Shown here piece by piece: positions 1-5,313 of a stretch of 5,609 nucleotides of DNA (the first letter of the stretch is position 1; every line of letters starts with the position of its first letter). Source of the DNA: Marinosulfonomonas sp. GTDB taxonomy: Bacteria; Pseudomonadota; Alphaproteobacteria; Rhodobacterales; Rhodobacteraceae. The notes beneath the pieces are model-generated. The model had not been told where the DNA came from. It saw only the letters and a list, made by a program, of their open reading frames with translations, and searched no databases. Both the position numbers and the translations under genes were made by a program. The stretch covers positions 1-5,609 of the forward strand of contig JAFLKA010000097.1 in the NCBI GenBank assembly GCA_022712735.1, read 5' to 3'.

Positions 1-388
1 GCCGCGTGTCGGTTCGGTTTTGTCCGAACGCCAAGGCACGATTACCAATGATATTGCGGCAGCCGAAGAGCTGAAGCAAAAGGCTGTGGAAGCGGAAGAT
101 GCCTATAACAAGGCGTTGAACGATGCCCGCGCTGAATCGCAAAAGATTGCAGCCGAGGCCAAAGCCGAGATTCAAGGCGAACTGGATATCGCTATTCAGA
201 AGGCTGACGCTGAAATCGCTGCCAAATCCGCCGAGGCCGAAGCCGCGATCGCCACCATCCGCAAGGGTGCCGTGGCGAGCGTGAAAAAGGTGGCTGCAGA
301 CGTGGCGAAAGAGATCGTTGCATCTATGGGGGTCAAGGCGGATGCCAAGACCGTCACTGCCGCAGTGACCGCACGGATGAAAGGATAG
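1..388 (+). CDS. atpF2: F-type ATP synthase subunit b' (partial, N-terminus outside window)
   Basis: This is the 3' part of the b' subunit of the Fo peripheral stalk, the stator arm that with subunit b holds F1 against rotation at the inner membrane. The reading frame is open from base 2 and begins with residues [18 protein letters not shown], the conserved stretch just after the membrane anchor in alphaproteobacterial b' proteins. The TTG at 20 is therefore an internal leucine, not a start. The 128 visible residues are an Ala/Glu/Lys-rich heptad-like helix (coiled coil to about residue 95) and a short C-terminal region that would contact delta/F1. The N-terminal transmembrane helix, roughly 50 residues by comparison with the usual length, lies upstream of the window. 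The TAG stop is one base before the ATG of subunit b, as in the split b'/b arrangement of Rhodobacterales, so the two are surely co-transcribed. The family is secure; names vary (atpF2, atpX, atpG). Confidence 0.95.
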   Translation, partial: PRVGSVLSERQGTITNDIAAAEELKQKAVEAEDAYNKALNDARAESQKIAAEAKAEIQGELDIAIQKADAEIAAKSAEAEAAIATIRKGAVASVKKVAADVAKEIVASMGVKADAKTVTAAVTARMKG

Positions 389-389
389 G

Positions 390-947
390 ATGATGAGAAA
401 ACTTATAATCCTGTTTGCCGTGGTTGCGACACCTGCACTTGCCAAGTCGGATGTGTTCTTCTCAATGAAGAACCCTGAATTTATGGTTCTGGTCGGGTTT
501 ATCCTGTTCCTTGCTTTGTTGGCGTACTTGAAGGTTCCTGGCCTGTTGGGCGGGATGCTGGACAAACGTGCCGAGGGCATCAAGTCGGATCTGGATGAAG
601 CCAAAGCGTTGCGCGAAGACGCACAGACCATCCTTGCTTCTTATGAGCGCAAGCAAAAAGAAGTTCAGGAACAGGCTGATCGCATCGTTGAGGCCGCCAA
701 GGTCGAGGCGCAAAATGCTGCGGCCGAGGCCAAAGAAGATCTGAAACAATCCATCAAGCGCCGTTTGGCTGCTGCGGAAGATCAGATCGTTTCGGCCCAA
801 GCGTCCGCCGTTAAAGAGGTCCGCGATAGCGCCATTGTGGTTGCTGTGGCGGCTGCGAATGACGTGATTGCCAAGCAGTTGTCGGCTGCGGATGGCAATG
901 CGCTGATCGAGGACGCGATCAAGGATGTGGCGGCGAAGCTGCATTAA
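390..947 (+). CDS. atpF: F-type ATP synthase subunit b
   Basis: This is a complete 185-residue b subunit of the Fo stator, partner of b' encoded just upstream. Residues 1-18 (MMRKLIILFAVVATPALA) look like a cleavable signal peptide ending in ALA, a known oddity of Rhodobacterales b subunits. One membrane helix follows at about 30-50 (FMVLVGFILFLALLAYLKVP). The conserved juxtamembrane motif GMLDKRAEGI comes next, then a long charged coiled coil (about 60-160) and a C-terminal helix that should bind subunit delta. Length and order fit the family. Two adjacent ATGs (390 and 393) are possible starts. The AAGGA at 381-385 lies 4 bases from the first and 7 from the second, so 393 may be the true start, making 184 residues. 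The gene is the last of the operon in this window and is followed by a strong terminator 24 bases after the stop. Confidence 0.96.
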   Translation: MMRKLIILFAVVATPALAKSDVFFSMKNPEFMVLVGFILFLALLAYLKVPGLLGGMLDKRAEGIKSDLDEAKALREDAQTILASYERKQKEVQEQADRIVEAAKVEAQNAAAEAKEDLKQSIKRRLAAAEDQIVSAQASAVKEVRDSAIVVAVAAANDVIAKQLSAADGNALIEDAIKDVAAKLH

Positions 948-970
948 GCACTGCCTGATTGAGTGAATTG

Positions 971-1001
971 AAAAACCCGGCCTTTGTGGTCGGGTTTTTT
1001 G
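971..1001. terminator. Rho-independent terminator of the ATP synthase operon, probably bidirectional
   Basis: A hairpin with arms AAAAACCCGGCC (971-982) and GGTCGGGTTTTT (988-999), one G-U pair, encloses the 5-base loop TTTGT. The plus-strand arm ends in six T, terminating the atp transcript 24 bases after the atpF stop. The five A at 971-975 give a T-run on the minus strand too, so it can also end the convergent membrane-protein gene whose stop is at 1027. Confidence 0.9.
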
Positions 1002-1026
1002 TTTGATGGTCTGTATGCGCAGGCGG

Positions 1027-1470
1027 TTACTGTTTTGGTTTAGGTGCTTTGATACTAAAAAACACAATGCCCCCTACACAAGCCCACACAAAGTGCAGGC
1101 CCAAAGAATACATTCCTATGTCAGTATCTAAGTGAGCATTGCCCCAAGAGCCGACCAAAGCTGGGGCAAACAGAAAGCAAAAAGCAACTAGTCCGGCGCT
1201 TAACCGTTCTTCAAACACTGATGATTGTTTTAGAACGTGTTTGTTCAGAACTCGGCCTAATACTGGTCCAACCACGATACTGGCGAATGCGCTCCCGAAA
1301 AAAGCTATTGCCGCCAACGCTTTCCATACCTCCCCATTTTTAAATAAGACCACCGGAAAGATGAGGAAAGGTGTCATACCCAGCCAAGGCAGGATTTTTG
1401 ATTTTCCTATTCGTTTAAAAAAATCTATCAACACGAGTATATCTAGCCAGATCACATGGGTTATTGCCAT
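1027..1470 (-). CDS. Small multi-spanning membrane protein of unknown function
   Basis: I do not recognise this 147-residue protein. It is strongly hydrophobic, with four or five probable membrane segments at about residues 2-18, 26-43, 49-72, 90-109 and 118-140. A short basic tail (KAPKPKQ) ends it, and polar loops lie between segments 3 and 4 (LNKHVLKQSSVFEERL). The hydrophobic pattern and the closed end near a terminator support this strand; the opposite-strand ORF here looks like a shadow. The ATG at 1470-1468 is fixed because a TGA lies in frame three codons upstream, but its own Shine-Dalgarno is poor. The start overlaps the stop of a 24-codon ORF with a strong ribosome site, so translation may be coupled. 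Base composition is clearly more AT-rich than both flanks (more AAA, ATA, TTT codons), suggesting recent acquisition or weak selection. No function is proposed. Confidence 0.7.
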   Translation of the reverse strand: MAITHVIWLDILVLIDFFKRIGKSKILPWLGMTPFLIFPVVLFKNGEVWKALAAIAFFGSAFASIVVGPVLGRVLNKHVLKQSSVFEERLSAGLVAFCFLFAPALVGSWGNAHLDTDIGMYSLGLHFVWACVGGIVFFSIKAPKPKQ

Positions 1471-1535
1471 TCGGTCTCAGTGAGCAGAGATCCAGTGATG
1501 TTGTCAAGTTTTCCTCCATACCTAAACTCCAACAT
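1461..1535 (-). CDS. 24-codon upstream ORF, possible leader or frameshifted N-terminus
   Basis: A short ORF beginning MLEFRYGGKLDN and ending TETEWQ has its ATG at 1535-1533. GGGGGAGG (minus strand, positions 1549-1542) lies six bases upstream, the strongest Shine-Dalgarno in the window. Its TAA (1463-1461) lies inside the first codons of the 147-residue membrane protein, which starts at 1470 in another frame. That overlap is typical of translational coupling. It could be a real small protein, a leader peptide that loads ribosomes onto the weakly preceded downstream ATG, or the true N-terminus of the membrane protein broken by a one-base indel in the 17-base overlap of the two open frames. 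The peptide is soluble and mildly polar, with no membrane segment. Nothing in it identifies a family. Confidence 0.45.
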   Translation of the reverse strand: MLEFRYGGKLDNITGSLLTETEWQ

Positions 1536-1595
1536 GGCTTGCCTCCCCCGTCTTTTACCTCTACCAATTTCTAGCTGCCCTTCATTGGGTGGTAT

Positions 1596-1731
1596 GTTCT
1601 CAGGGCGGGGTGAAATTCCCCACCGGCGGTAAATTGCATATGCAAAAGCCCGCGAGCGCCCTCCTATATGAGGGGTCAGCAGATCCGGTGAGACTCCGGA
1701 GCCGACGGTTAAAGTCCGGATGGAAGAGAGC
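1596..1731 (+). ncRNA. FMN riboswitch (RFN element)
   Basis: A near-textbook RFN aptamer. P1 pairs GTTCTC (1596-1601) with GAGAGC (1726-1731). The conserved AGGGCGGGGTGAAATTCCCC forms P2 with loop, CCGGCGGTAA and AGCCCGCGAGC form P3 and its joint, and P3 is capped by a small TTGCATATGCAA hairpin. GGGTCAGCAGATCCGGT, GAGACTCCGGAGCCGACGG and TTAAAGTCCGGATGGAAGA complete P4 to P6 with the invariant joints. It binds flavin mononucleotide and normally turns off the downstream gene when FMN is plentiful. Here it lies 85 bases before a transporter start codon. No U-tailed terminator hairpin is obvious in that gap, so translational control is more likely than attenuation. The promoter must lie upstream of 1596. 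A TTGCCT (1539-1544) and TACCAA (1562-1567) pair 17 bases apart is only a weak candidate. Confidence 0.97.
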
Positions 1732-1769
1732 GGGATTTGGGTGCGCCGCGCGAGGCGTGCCTGATGTTG

Positions 1770-1809
1770 TCCTGTTTTGCCTTGGGTCTTGTGCGCAAAG
1801 GAAAAGGGA
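1770..1809 (+). promoter_or_regulatory. Putative Shine-Dalgarno-sequestering hairpin (riboswitch expression platform)
   Basis: The strand TCCT-g-TTTT-g-CCTT (1770-1783) can pair with AAGGAAAAGGGA (1798-1809). This gives 12 pairs (one G-U) interrupted only by two single-G bulges, with a 14-base loop. The 3' arm is the whole purine-rich ribosome-binding region of the transporter, whose ATG is at 1817. Formed, the hairpin would mask it. This fits an OFF state of a translationally acting FMN riboswitch. The competing ON-state pairing was not identified by eye. Confidence 0.55.
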
Positions 1810-1816
1810 CGACGCC

Positions 1817-2698
1817 ATGACTCATACACTTACTACAGGCCGCAGTGCGGCCTTTACCGGGGCCGCCTATATGATCGCGGCGGGCCTGTTGTTTGCCGTT
1901 GATAATACGCTGGTTCAGATGCTGACCATGGGGCAGGGCCAAGCCTCGACCACGGTGGCGTTCTGGCAATATTTCATTGCCGCGCTGTTTAGCCTGCCGT
2001 GGCTCATCGTGCGGCTGCGCGGGGCGGCTGTGACCAAACGCTGGCCGATGCACATCCTGCGGGTTGTGCTGGCGGCGGCGGGGGTGCAGCTGTGGGTTTC
2101 GGGGCTGTCGCATGTGCCGATCTGGCAGGCGATTGCATTGATCATGACCTCGCCATTCTTTGTCACTATCGGGGCGCGGATGATGCTGGGCGAGGCTGTC
2201 GGAGCGGAACGCTGGGGGGCTGTGCTTGTCGGGTTCATCGGCGGGATGATTATCCTTTCGCCGTGGTCTGATAGCTTCACATGGCACGCTGTGTTGCCGG
2301 TGGGTGCTGCGTTCCTATGGGCGATGTCGTCATTGGTGACCAAGGTTTTGACCCGCACCGAAACGGTGGATTCGCTGACCGTTTATTTACTGGTGCTGCT
2401 GACGCCGATCAATGCGGTGCTGGCGGCCAGTAGCGGGTTTGCCATCACCACGGATGACGCGATGTGGCTGATCGTGGCGACGGGGGTTCTGACGGCGGCG
2501 GCGAACTATGCGTTGATCAAGGCCTATAGCGTGGCGGACGCGGCGTATTTGCAACCGTTTGACCATGTGAAATTGCCGTTCAATGTGGTGCTGGGATGGG
2601 CCGTTTTCGGGTTCTTGCCTGCGGGCGCGATGTGGATCGGCACGTTCCTGATTGTCGGTGCGTCGATCTATCTGCTGGCCCAAGAAGCCAAGCGGTAA
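1817..2698 (+). CDS. ribN: DMT-family (EamA) transporter under FMN riboswitch, probable riboflavin importer RibN
   Basis: A 293-residue inner-membrane protein of the drug/metabolite transporter superfamily, made of two EamA-type halves with about ten membrane helices. They lie roughly at residues 13-35, 46-67, 79-97, 102-121, 131-149, 157-177, 187-205, 213-231, 245-266 and 271-288. The second half contains the usual EamA pattern YALIKAYSVADAAYLQPF followed by a final helix pair. The start is the ATG at 1817, since the open frame upstream runs through the riboswitch. It is preceded by AAGGAAAAGGGA. By sequence alone the substrate of a DMT protein cannot be told. The directly adjacent FMN riboswitch makes riboflavin uptake the best inference, because riboswitch-linked DMT transporters of proteobacteria were described as RibN (formerly ImpX). 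Being single-gene and FMN-repressed, it would raise flavin import when FMN falls. Family is secure, substrate inferred. Confidence 0.85.
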   Translation: MTHTLTTGRSAAFTGAAYMIAAGLLFAVDNTLVQMLTMGQGQASTTVAFWQYFIAALFSLPWLIVRLRGAAVTKRWPMHILRVVLAAAGVQLWVSGLSHVPIWQAIALIMTSPFFVTIGARMMLGEAVGAERWGAVLVGFIGGMIILSPWSDSFTWHAVLPVGAAFLWAMSSLVTKVLTRTETVDSLTVYLLVLLTPINAVLAASSGFAITTDDAMWLIVATGVLTAAANYALIKAYSVADAAYLQPFDHVKLPFNVVLGWAVFGFLPAGAMWIGTFLIVGASIYLLAQEAKR

Positions 2699-2725
2699 CC
2701 TTGCCCCTTCTTCTTTTCACAAATA

Positions 2726-2738
2726 CCTGCGCCGCAGG
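2726..2738. repeat. Short perfect hairpin between convergent genes
   Basis: CCTGC-GCC-GCAGG is a 5-pair stem with a 3-base loop, lying between the stop of the transporter (2698) and the stop of the GntR gene (2744). It is preceded by a pyrimidine-rich CTTCTTCTTTTCACAAATA. On the minus strand the stem is followed by TATTTGTG, only a weak U-tract, so it is at best a poor terminator for the regulator gene. The arrangement resembles short intergenic motifs I recall from Rhodobacterales 3' ends, but copy number cannot be judged here. Confidence 0.4.
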
Positions 2739-2743
2739 CAATC

Positions 2744-3514
2744 CTATCCGCGCGTCTGCTCGTGATCCAGCCGAAGGCGCGCCACCACTTCGTTATGGTC
2801 GGCCTTTTTCTGGTCCAGCAGGGCAGCCTTAACAAACCCCAGATGCGCCATGACTGCGGCGCGGCTGGCGGCGGCGTCGCGGGCTTGAAGGGCCACGTTG
2901 ATGGCGCGGTGCTGGTCCAGTAGGGCGTGGCGGGTGGTGCGCTGTTTGAACATAACCTGACGGTTGTAAAACACACCTTCGCGCAGCAGGTCATACATCG
3001 AGCGCATCATGTGCAGCATGATGACGTTGTGGCTGGCCTCGATGATCGACAGGTGGAATTCGGCGTCCAGCGTGGCCTCGGCTGCGGGATCGGGACTGCT
3101 GCTGGCGGCCTCCATTTTCCTGAAAATGGTGTCGATCACTTGCAGGTCGGTGTCTGATGCATGGCGGGCGGCGCGTTCTGCTGCCAGCCCTTCCATATCG
3201 CTGCGAAAATCCAGATAGTCGAACACCGCCTCTTCATGGGTGGCGAACAGTTGGGTCAGGGCAGGCGGAAAGGTTGCGCCAAGTGTTTCGGCCACATAGA
3301 GGCCAGCGCCGGCACGACTGTCGAGCAGGCCACGGGATTGCAGGTCGGCCACAGCCTCGCGCAGGGAGGGGCGCGATACGCCCATCTTGTCGCTTAACTC
3401 GCGCTCAGAAGGCAGGCGTTCGCCAGGGCGCAGGATGCCGCGCAGGATCAGTTGTTCGATCTGGCGGGTGACAGAATGCGACAATTTTTCGGACTGGACG
3501 GGTTTGAATGGCAT
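2744..3514 (-). CDS. GntR-family transcriptional regulator, FadR subfamily (PdhR-like, FCD domain)
   Basis: A 256-residue cytoplasmic repressor-type protein. The winged helix-turn-helix spans about residues 8-75, with the GntR signature LRPGERLPSERELSDKMGVSRP, then SLREAVADLQSRGLL and the wing RAGAGLYV. The all-helical FCD ligand domain covers about 95-235. It keeps the metal/ligand residues Asp150, His154 (DAEFH), His202 (DQHRAI) and His224 (MAHLGF), and the motif ASHNVIMLHMMRSM at 160-173. This reads most like the PdhR/LldR branch, which senses small carboxylic acids such as pyruvate or lactate, but the ligand is inferred only. The ATG at 3514 has AAAGGA five bases upstream. The neighbours (flavin transporter, OmpA-like lipoprotein) are not a carboxylate pathway, so the regulon must lie elsewhere. 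A palindrome over its promoter suggests autoregulation. The family is certain, the specific regulator not. Confidence 0.93.
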   Translation of the reverse strand: MPFKPVQSEKLSHSVTRQIEQLILRGILRPGERLPSERELSDKMGVSRPSLREAVADLQSRGLLDSRAGAGLYVAETLGATFPPALTQLFATHEEAVFDYLDFRSDMEGLAAERAARHASDTDLQVIDTIFRKMEAASSSPDPAAEATLDAEFHLSIIEASHNVIMLHMMRSMYDLLREGVFYNRQVMFKQRTTRHALLDQHRAINVALQARDAAASRAAVMAHLGFVKAALLDQKKADHNEVVARLRLDHEQTRG

Positions 3515-3528
3515 TGTGATCCTTTCGG

Positions 3529-3549
3529 GTGGTCAAAACATATGACCAC
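3529..3549. promoter_or_regulatory. Palindromic putative operator upstream of the GntR gene
   Basis: A perfect inverted repeat GTGGTCA-N7-TGACCAC is centred at 3539, 15 to 35 bases before the GntR start codon and overlapping the predicted -10 box. It contains the TGGT...ACCA half-sites seen in FadR/PdhR operators. The gap between half-sites is wider (11 rather than about 3 bases) than in classical members, so binding by this protein is an inference. Confidence 0.5.
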
Positions 3550-3565
3550 TGATCGGTAAGGACAA
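3537..3565 (-). promoter_or_regulatory. Predicted sigma-70 type promoter of the GntR gene
   Basis: On the minus strand TTGTCC (3565-3560) and TATGTT (3542-3537) are separated by exactly 17 bases. Each matches four of six consensus positions. Transcription would begin around 3530, giving a leader of about 15-18 bases carrying the AAAGGA ribosome site. The -35 box starts immediately after the T-run of the preceding gene's terminator. Confidence 0.5.
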
Positions 3566-3566
3566 C

Positions 3567-3599
3567 AAAAAAAGGCCGGACGCTGATGTCCGGCCTTTT
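3567..3599 (-). terminator. Rho-independent terminator of the OmpA-like lipoprotein gene
   Basis: A 12-pair perfect stem joins AAAAGGCCGGAC (3570-3581) and GTCCGGCCTTTT (3588-3599) around a 6-base loop. Read on the minus strand it ends in seven T (3573-3567). It lies 21 bases after the stop of the lipoprotein gene and would stop that transcript just before the GntR promoter. Confidence 0.92.
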
Positions 3600-3620
3600 G
3601 TATTGGTTTTGTGGCGTAGC

Positions 3621-4277
3621 CTAGGTCACCGGACGGATCACGATTTCAACGCGCCGGTTCTGGCGGCGTCCCTCGGTTGTCTGGTTGGAGGCAATCGGCT
3701 CGTCCTCGCCACGCCCAAAGGAACGTACGCGCGATGGCCTAACGCCTGCATCCATCAACACAGACGCAACGGCGCTTGCGCGGCGTGACGACAGGTTCTG
3801 GTTATAGGCGGCGGTGCCGGTGTTGTCGGTGTGGCCCACAACATCGACAGTGGTGTTCGGATAGTCCCGAAGGTTGTTGGCCAGTGCCCGCAGATCGCTG
3901 CGCAAGTCCGAGCGCACCAGGGCACTGTCGGTGTTGAACAGGATATCCTGTGGCATGGTCACGACCAGATGGTCGCCGTTGTTCACAATCTTGACGTCGC
4001 TGCCCATGCTGCCGCGCAAATCAGCCGCCTGTTTATCCATCGCGTTGCCAATCAGCGCACCAGCACCAGCGCCCAAGGCTGCCCCGATGGCTGCATTTTT
4101 AAACCGGTCACTGCCGCTTTCGCGAGTGGCACCCAGTAGTGCGCCAAGACCCGCGCCGATCAGGGCACCATTTTGGGTTCGGGTGTTGCCGTTTTGTGGT
4201 TCAGGGCCTGGTTCCAGACAGCCTGACAGGGCAAAACTGCCCACGACCAAAAGTATGATAGGTGTTCTAAGTTGCAT
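3621..4277 (-). CDS. OmpA-family peptidoglycan-binding lipoprotein with glycine-zipper segment (YiaD-like)
   Basis: A 218-residue outer-membrane lipoprotein that should tether the outer membrane to peptidoglycan. Residues 1-19 are a lipoprotein signal with lipobox LSGC. Cys20 is the lipidation site, and Leu21 at +2 favours the outer membrane. Residues 36-80 form a glycine-zipper region with two GxxxG-rich segments (ALIGAGLGALLGA and AAIGAALGAGAGALIG). The OmpA C-terminal domain covers about 95-215, with DILFNTDSA, VVGHTDNTG, YNQNLSSRRASAV and FGRGEDEPIASN. Asp151 and Arg166 correspond to the Asp and Arg of E. coli OmpA (D271, R286) that hold diaminopimelate. The overall plan matches E. coli YiaD. 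The ATG at 4277 has GCGAGG six bases upstream. It is followed by a strong terminator and probably has its own promoter, so it is likely monocistronic. Family assignment is secure; the specific role is unknown. Confidence 0.95.
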   Translation of the reverse strand: MQLRTPIILLVVGSFALSGCLEPGPEPQNGNTRTQNGALIGAGLGALLGATRESGSDRFKNAAIGAALGAGAGALIGNAMDKQAADLRGSMGSDVKIVNNGDHLVVTMPQDILFNTDSALVRSDLRSDLRALANNLRDYPNTTVDVVGHTDNTGTAAYNQNLSSRRASAVASVLMDAGVRPSRVRSFGRGEDEPIASNQTTEGRRQNRRVEIVIRPVT

Positions 4278-4323
4278 TTTTTATGCCTCGCTCAATGTTG
4301 CCGTTCTTTGACGGGTTATAGAT

Positions 4324-4353
4324 ACAATACTGGGCGGTGTTATCGAATATCAA
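4324..4353 (-). promoter_or_regulatory. Predicted promoter of the OmpA-like lipoprotein gene
   Basis: On the minus strand TTGATA (4353-4348) and TATTGT (4329-4324) are 18 bases apart, each close to the sigma-70 consensus. This region is the most AT-rich part of the 112-base gap between the Ada-like stop and the lipoprotein start. A start near 4317 gives a leader of about 40 bases. Assigned by eye only. Confidence 0.4.
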
Positions 4354-4389
4354 CCACCAAAATAGGCTAAAAACCGCCAAAACAAGGGG

Positions 4390-5232
4390 TTATGCGCTTT
4401 TTGCACGCACCCCTTCCCATGCCAGCATGGCCCGTTTGACGGGGAGACCCCAGTGATAGCCGCCCAATCCACCCGATTTTCGCAGGGCGCGGTGGCAGGG
4501 AATAAGCCAACTGACGGGGTTGCGGCCAACGGCGGTTCCAACGGCGCGGGCAGCTTTGGGGGTGCCGACGCATGCGGCGATTTCCGAATAGGTGGTGACG
4601 TGGCCTGAGGGGATGGTCAGCAAGGCTTCCCAGACTTTGATCTGGAAGGGGCCGCCAATCAGGTGCAGGTTGGCGTGACCGGATTGGGCAAAGGCGGCGG
4701 TGACCCACGGGGCAAGCGGGGCGCTATCCTCGGTAAATGTGGCCCGTGGCCAGCGGCCGCGCATATCTGCCATCGCCGCATCGCGTCCGGTTTCGGCGGC
4801 AAAAGCCATGCCGCACAATCCCTTGTCGGTGCCCATCGCCAGCGCCAGCCCGAAGGGGGAGTCAAACCAGCCATATCGGATGGTTAGCCCTGCGCCCTTG
4901 CGAGCGAATTCACCCGGGCTCATTGATTCCCAGCGCAGGAACAGGTCGTGCAAACGGCTGCTGCCCGACAGGCCAACCTGACCGGCAACGTTCAGGGTGG
5001 TAAAGTGGTCGTGTAGCAGGGTTTTGGCATAGCCAAGCGTGAGGTATTGCTGGAACCGTTTGGGCGACACCCCGACCCATTTGGAAAACAGGCGTTGGAA
5101 ATGGGCGGGGCTCATTTGCAATTCAGCCGCGATGTTATCGAGCGACAGGGTGCGCCCGTTGGCGGCATCAATCACATCAATGGCGCGTTTGATGACGCCG
5201 TAATGATAGGCGGTGTCGGTCATATCGGGCAT
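4390..5232 (-). CDS. Ada-like protein: AraC-type HTH fused to O6-methylguanine-DNA methyltransferase, no N-terminal Ada sensor domain
   Basis: A 280-residue DNA alkylation repair protein. Residues about 13-112 are an AraC-type double helix-turn-helix (LSLDNIAAELQMSPAHFQRLF and VAGQVGLSGSSRLHDLF). Residues about 120-275 are the methyltransferase, with FQIKVWEALLTIPSGHVTTY, the arginine finger region ARAVGTAVGRNP (Arg229), the active site IPCHR with methyl-acceptor Cys246, and GGLGGYHWG. It should transfer methyl groups from O6-methylguanine irreversibly to Cys246. Full-length Ada is about 350 residues. The zinc-binding methylphosphotriester domain with its sensor cysteine is absent, so the HTH must act without that switch. 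I chose ATG 5232, which has AAAGGA (5245-5240) seven bases upstream. A GTG six bases earlier in frame is too close to that site. No convincing terminator follows, so some readthrough to the lipoprotein gene is possible. Confidence 0.93.
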   Translation of the reverse strand: MPDMTDTAYHYGVIKRAIDVIDAANGRTLSLDNIAAELQMSPAHFQRLFSKWVGVSPKRFQQYLTLGYAKTLLHDHFTTLNVAGQVGLSGSSRLHDLFLRWESMSPGEFARKGAGLTIRYGWFDSPFGLALAMGTDKGLCGMAFAAETGRDAAMADMRGRWPRATFTEDSAPLAPWVTAAFAQSGHANLHLIGGPFQIKVWEALLTIPSGHVTTYSEIAACVGTPKAARAVGTAVGRNPVSWLIPCHRALRKSGGLGGYHWGLPVKRAMLAWEGVRAKSA

Positions 5233-5313
5233 TTGCACATCCTTTGGCTGATTTAACGCTAAGCCAGAGTGGGGTGCTATGCGACCCGAAAGATGCGCTA
5301 TTGTCCGGTGTTG

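Noticed and set aside
20..22. TTG as a start codon for the first gene
   Set aside because: The frame is open to the left edge and the residues before it (PRVGSV) continue the conserved b' sequence, so the gene simply enters from outside.
12..29. Inverted repeat GTTCGG...CCGAAC at the left edge
   Set aside because: It lies inside conserved b' coding sequence, has no T-tract or spacing of a terminator, and is likely chance.
1139..1483. Plus-strand ORF opposite the 147-residue membrane protein
   Set aside because: It has low-complexity polar composition without domain features, while the minus-strand frame gives a coherent membrane protein.
1742..1759. GC-rich hairpin CGCC-GCGCGA-GGCG just after the riboswitch as an attenuator
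   Set aside because: The stem is only four strong pairs and is not followed by a continuous T-run, so intrinsic termination is unlikely.
1589..1816. In-frame N-terminal extension of the transporter starting at 1589
   Set aside because: It would translate the FMN riboswitch. The family start and the purine-rich ribosome site both point to ATG 1817.
1708..2358. Long minus-strand ORFs antisense to the transporter
   Set aside because: These are Arg/Pro/His-rich shadows of high-GC coding DNA with no recognisable domain.
4278..4389. Terminator after the Ada-like gene
   Set aside because: Short AT-rich complementary pieces exist (GGC...GCC), but there is no stem longer than about three pairs with a T-run.
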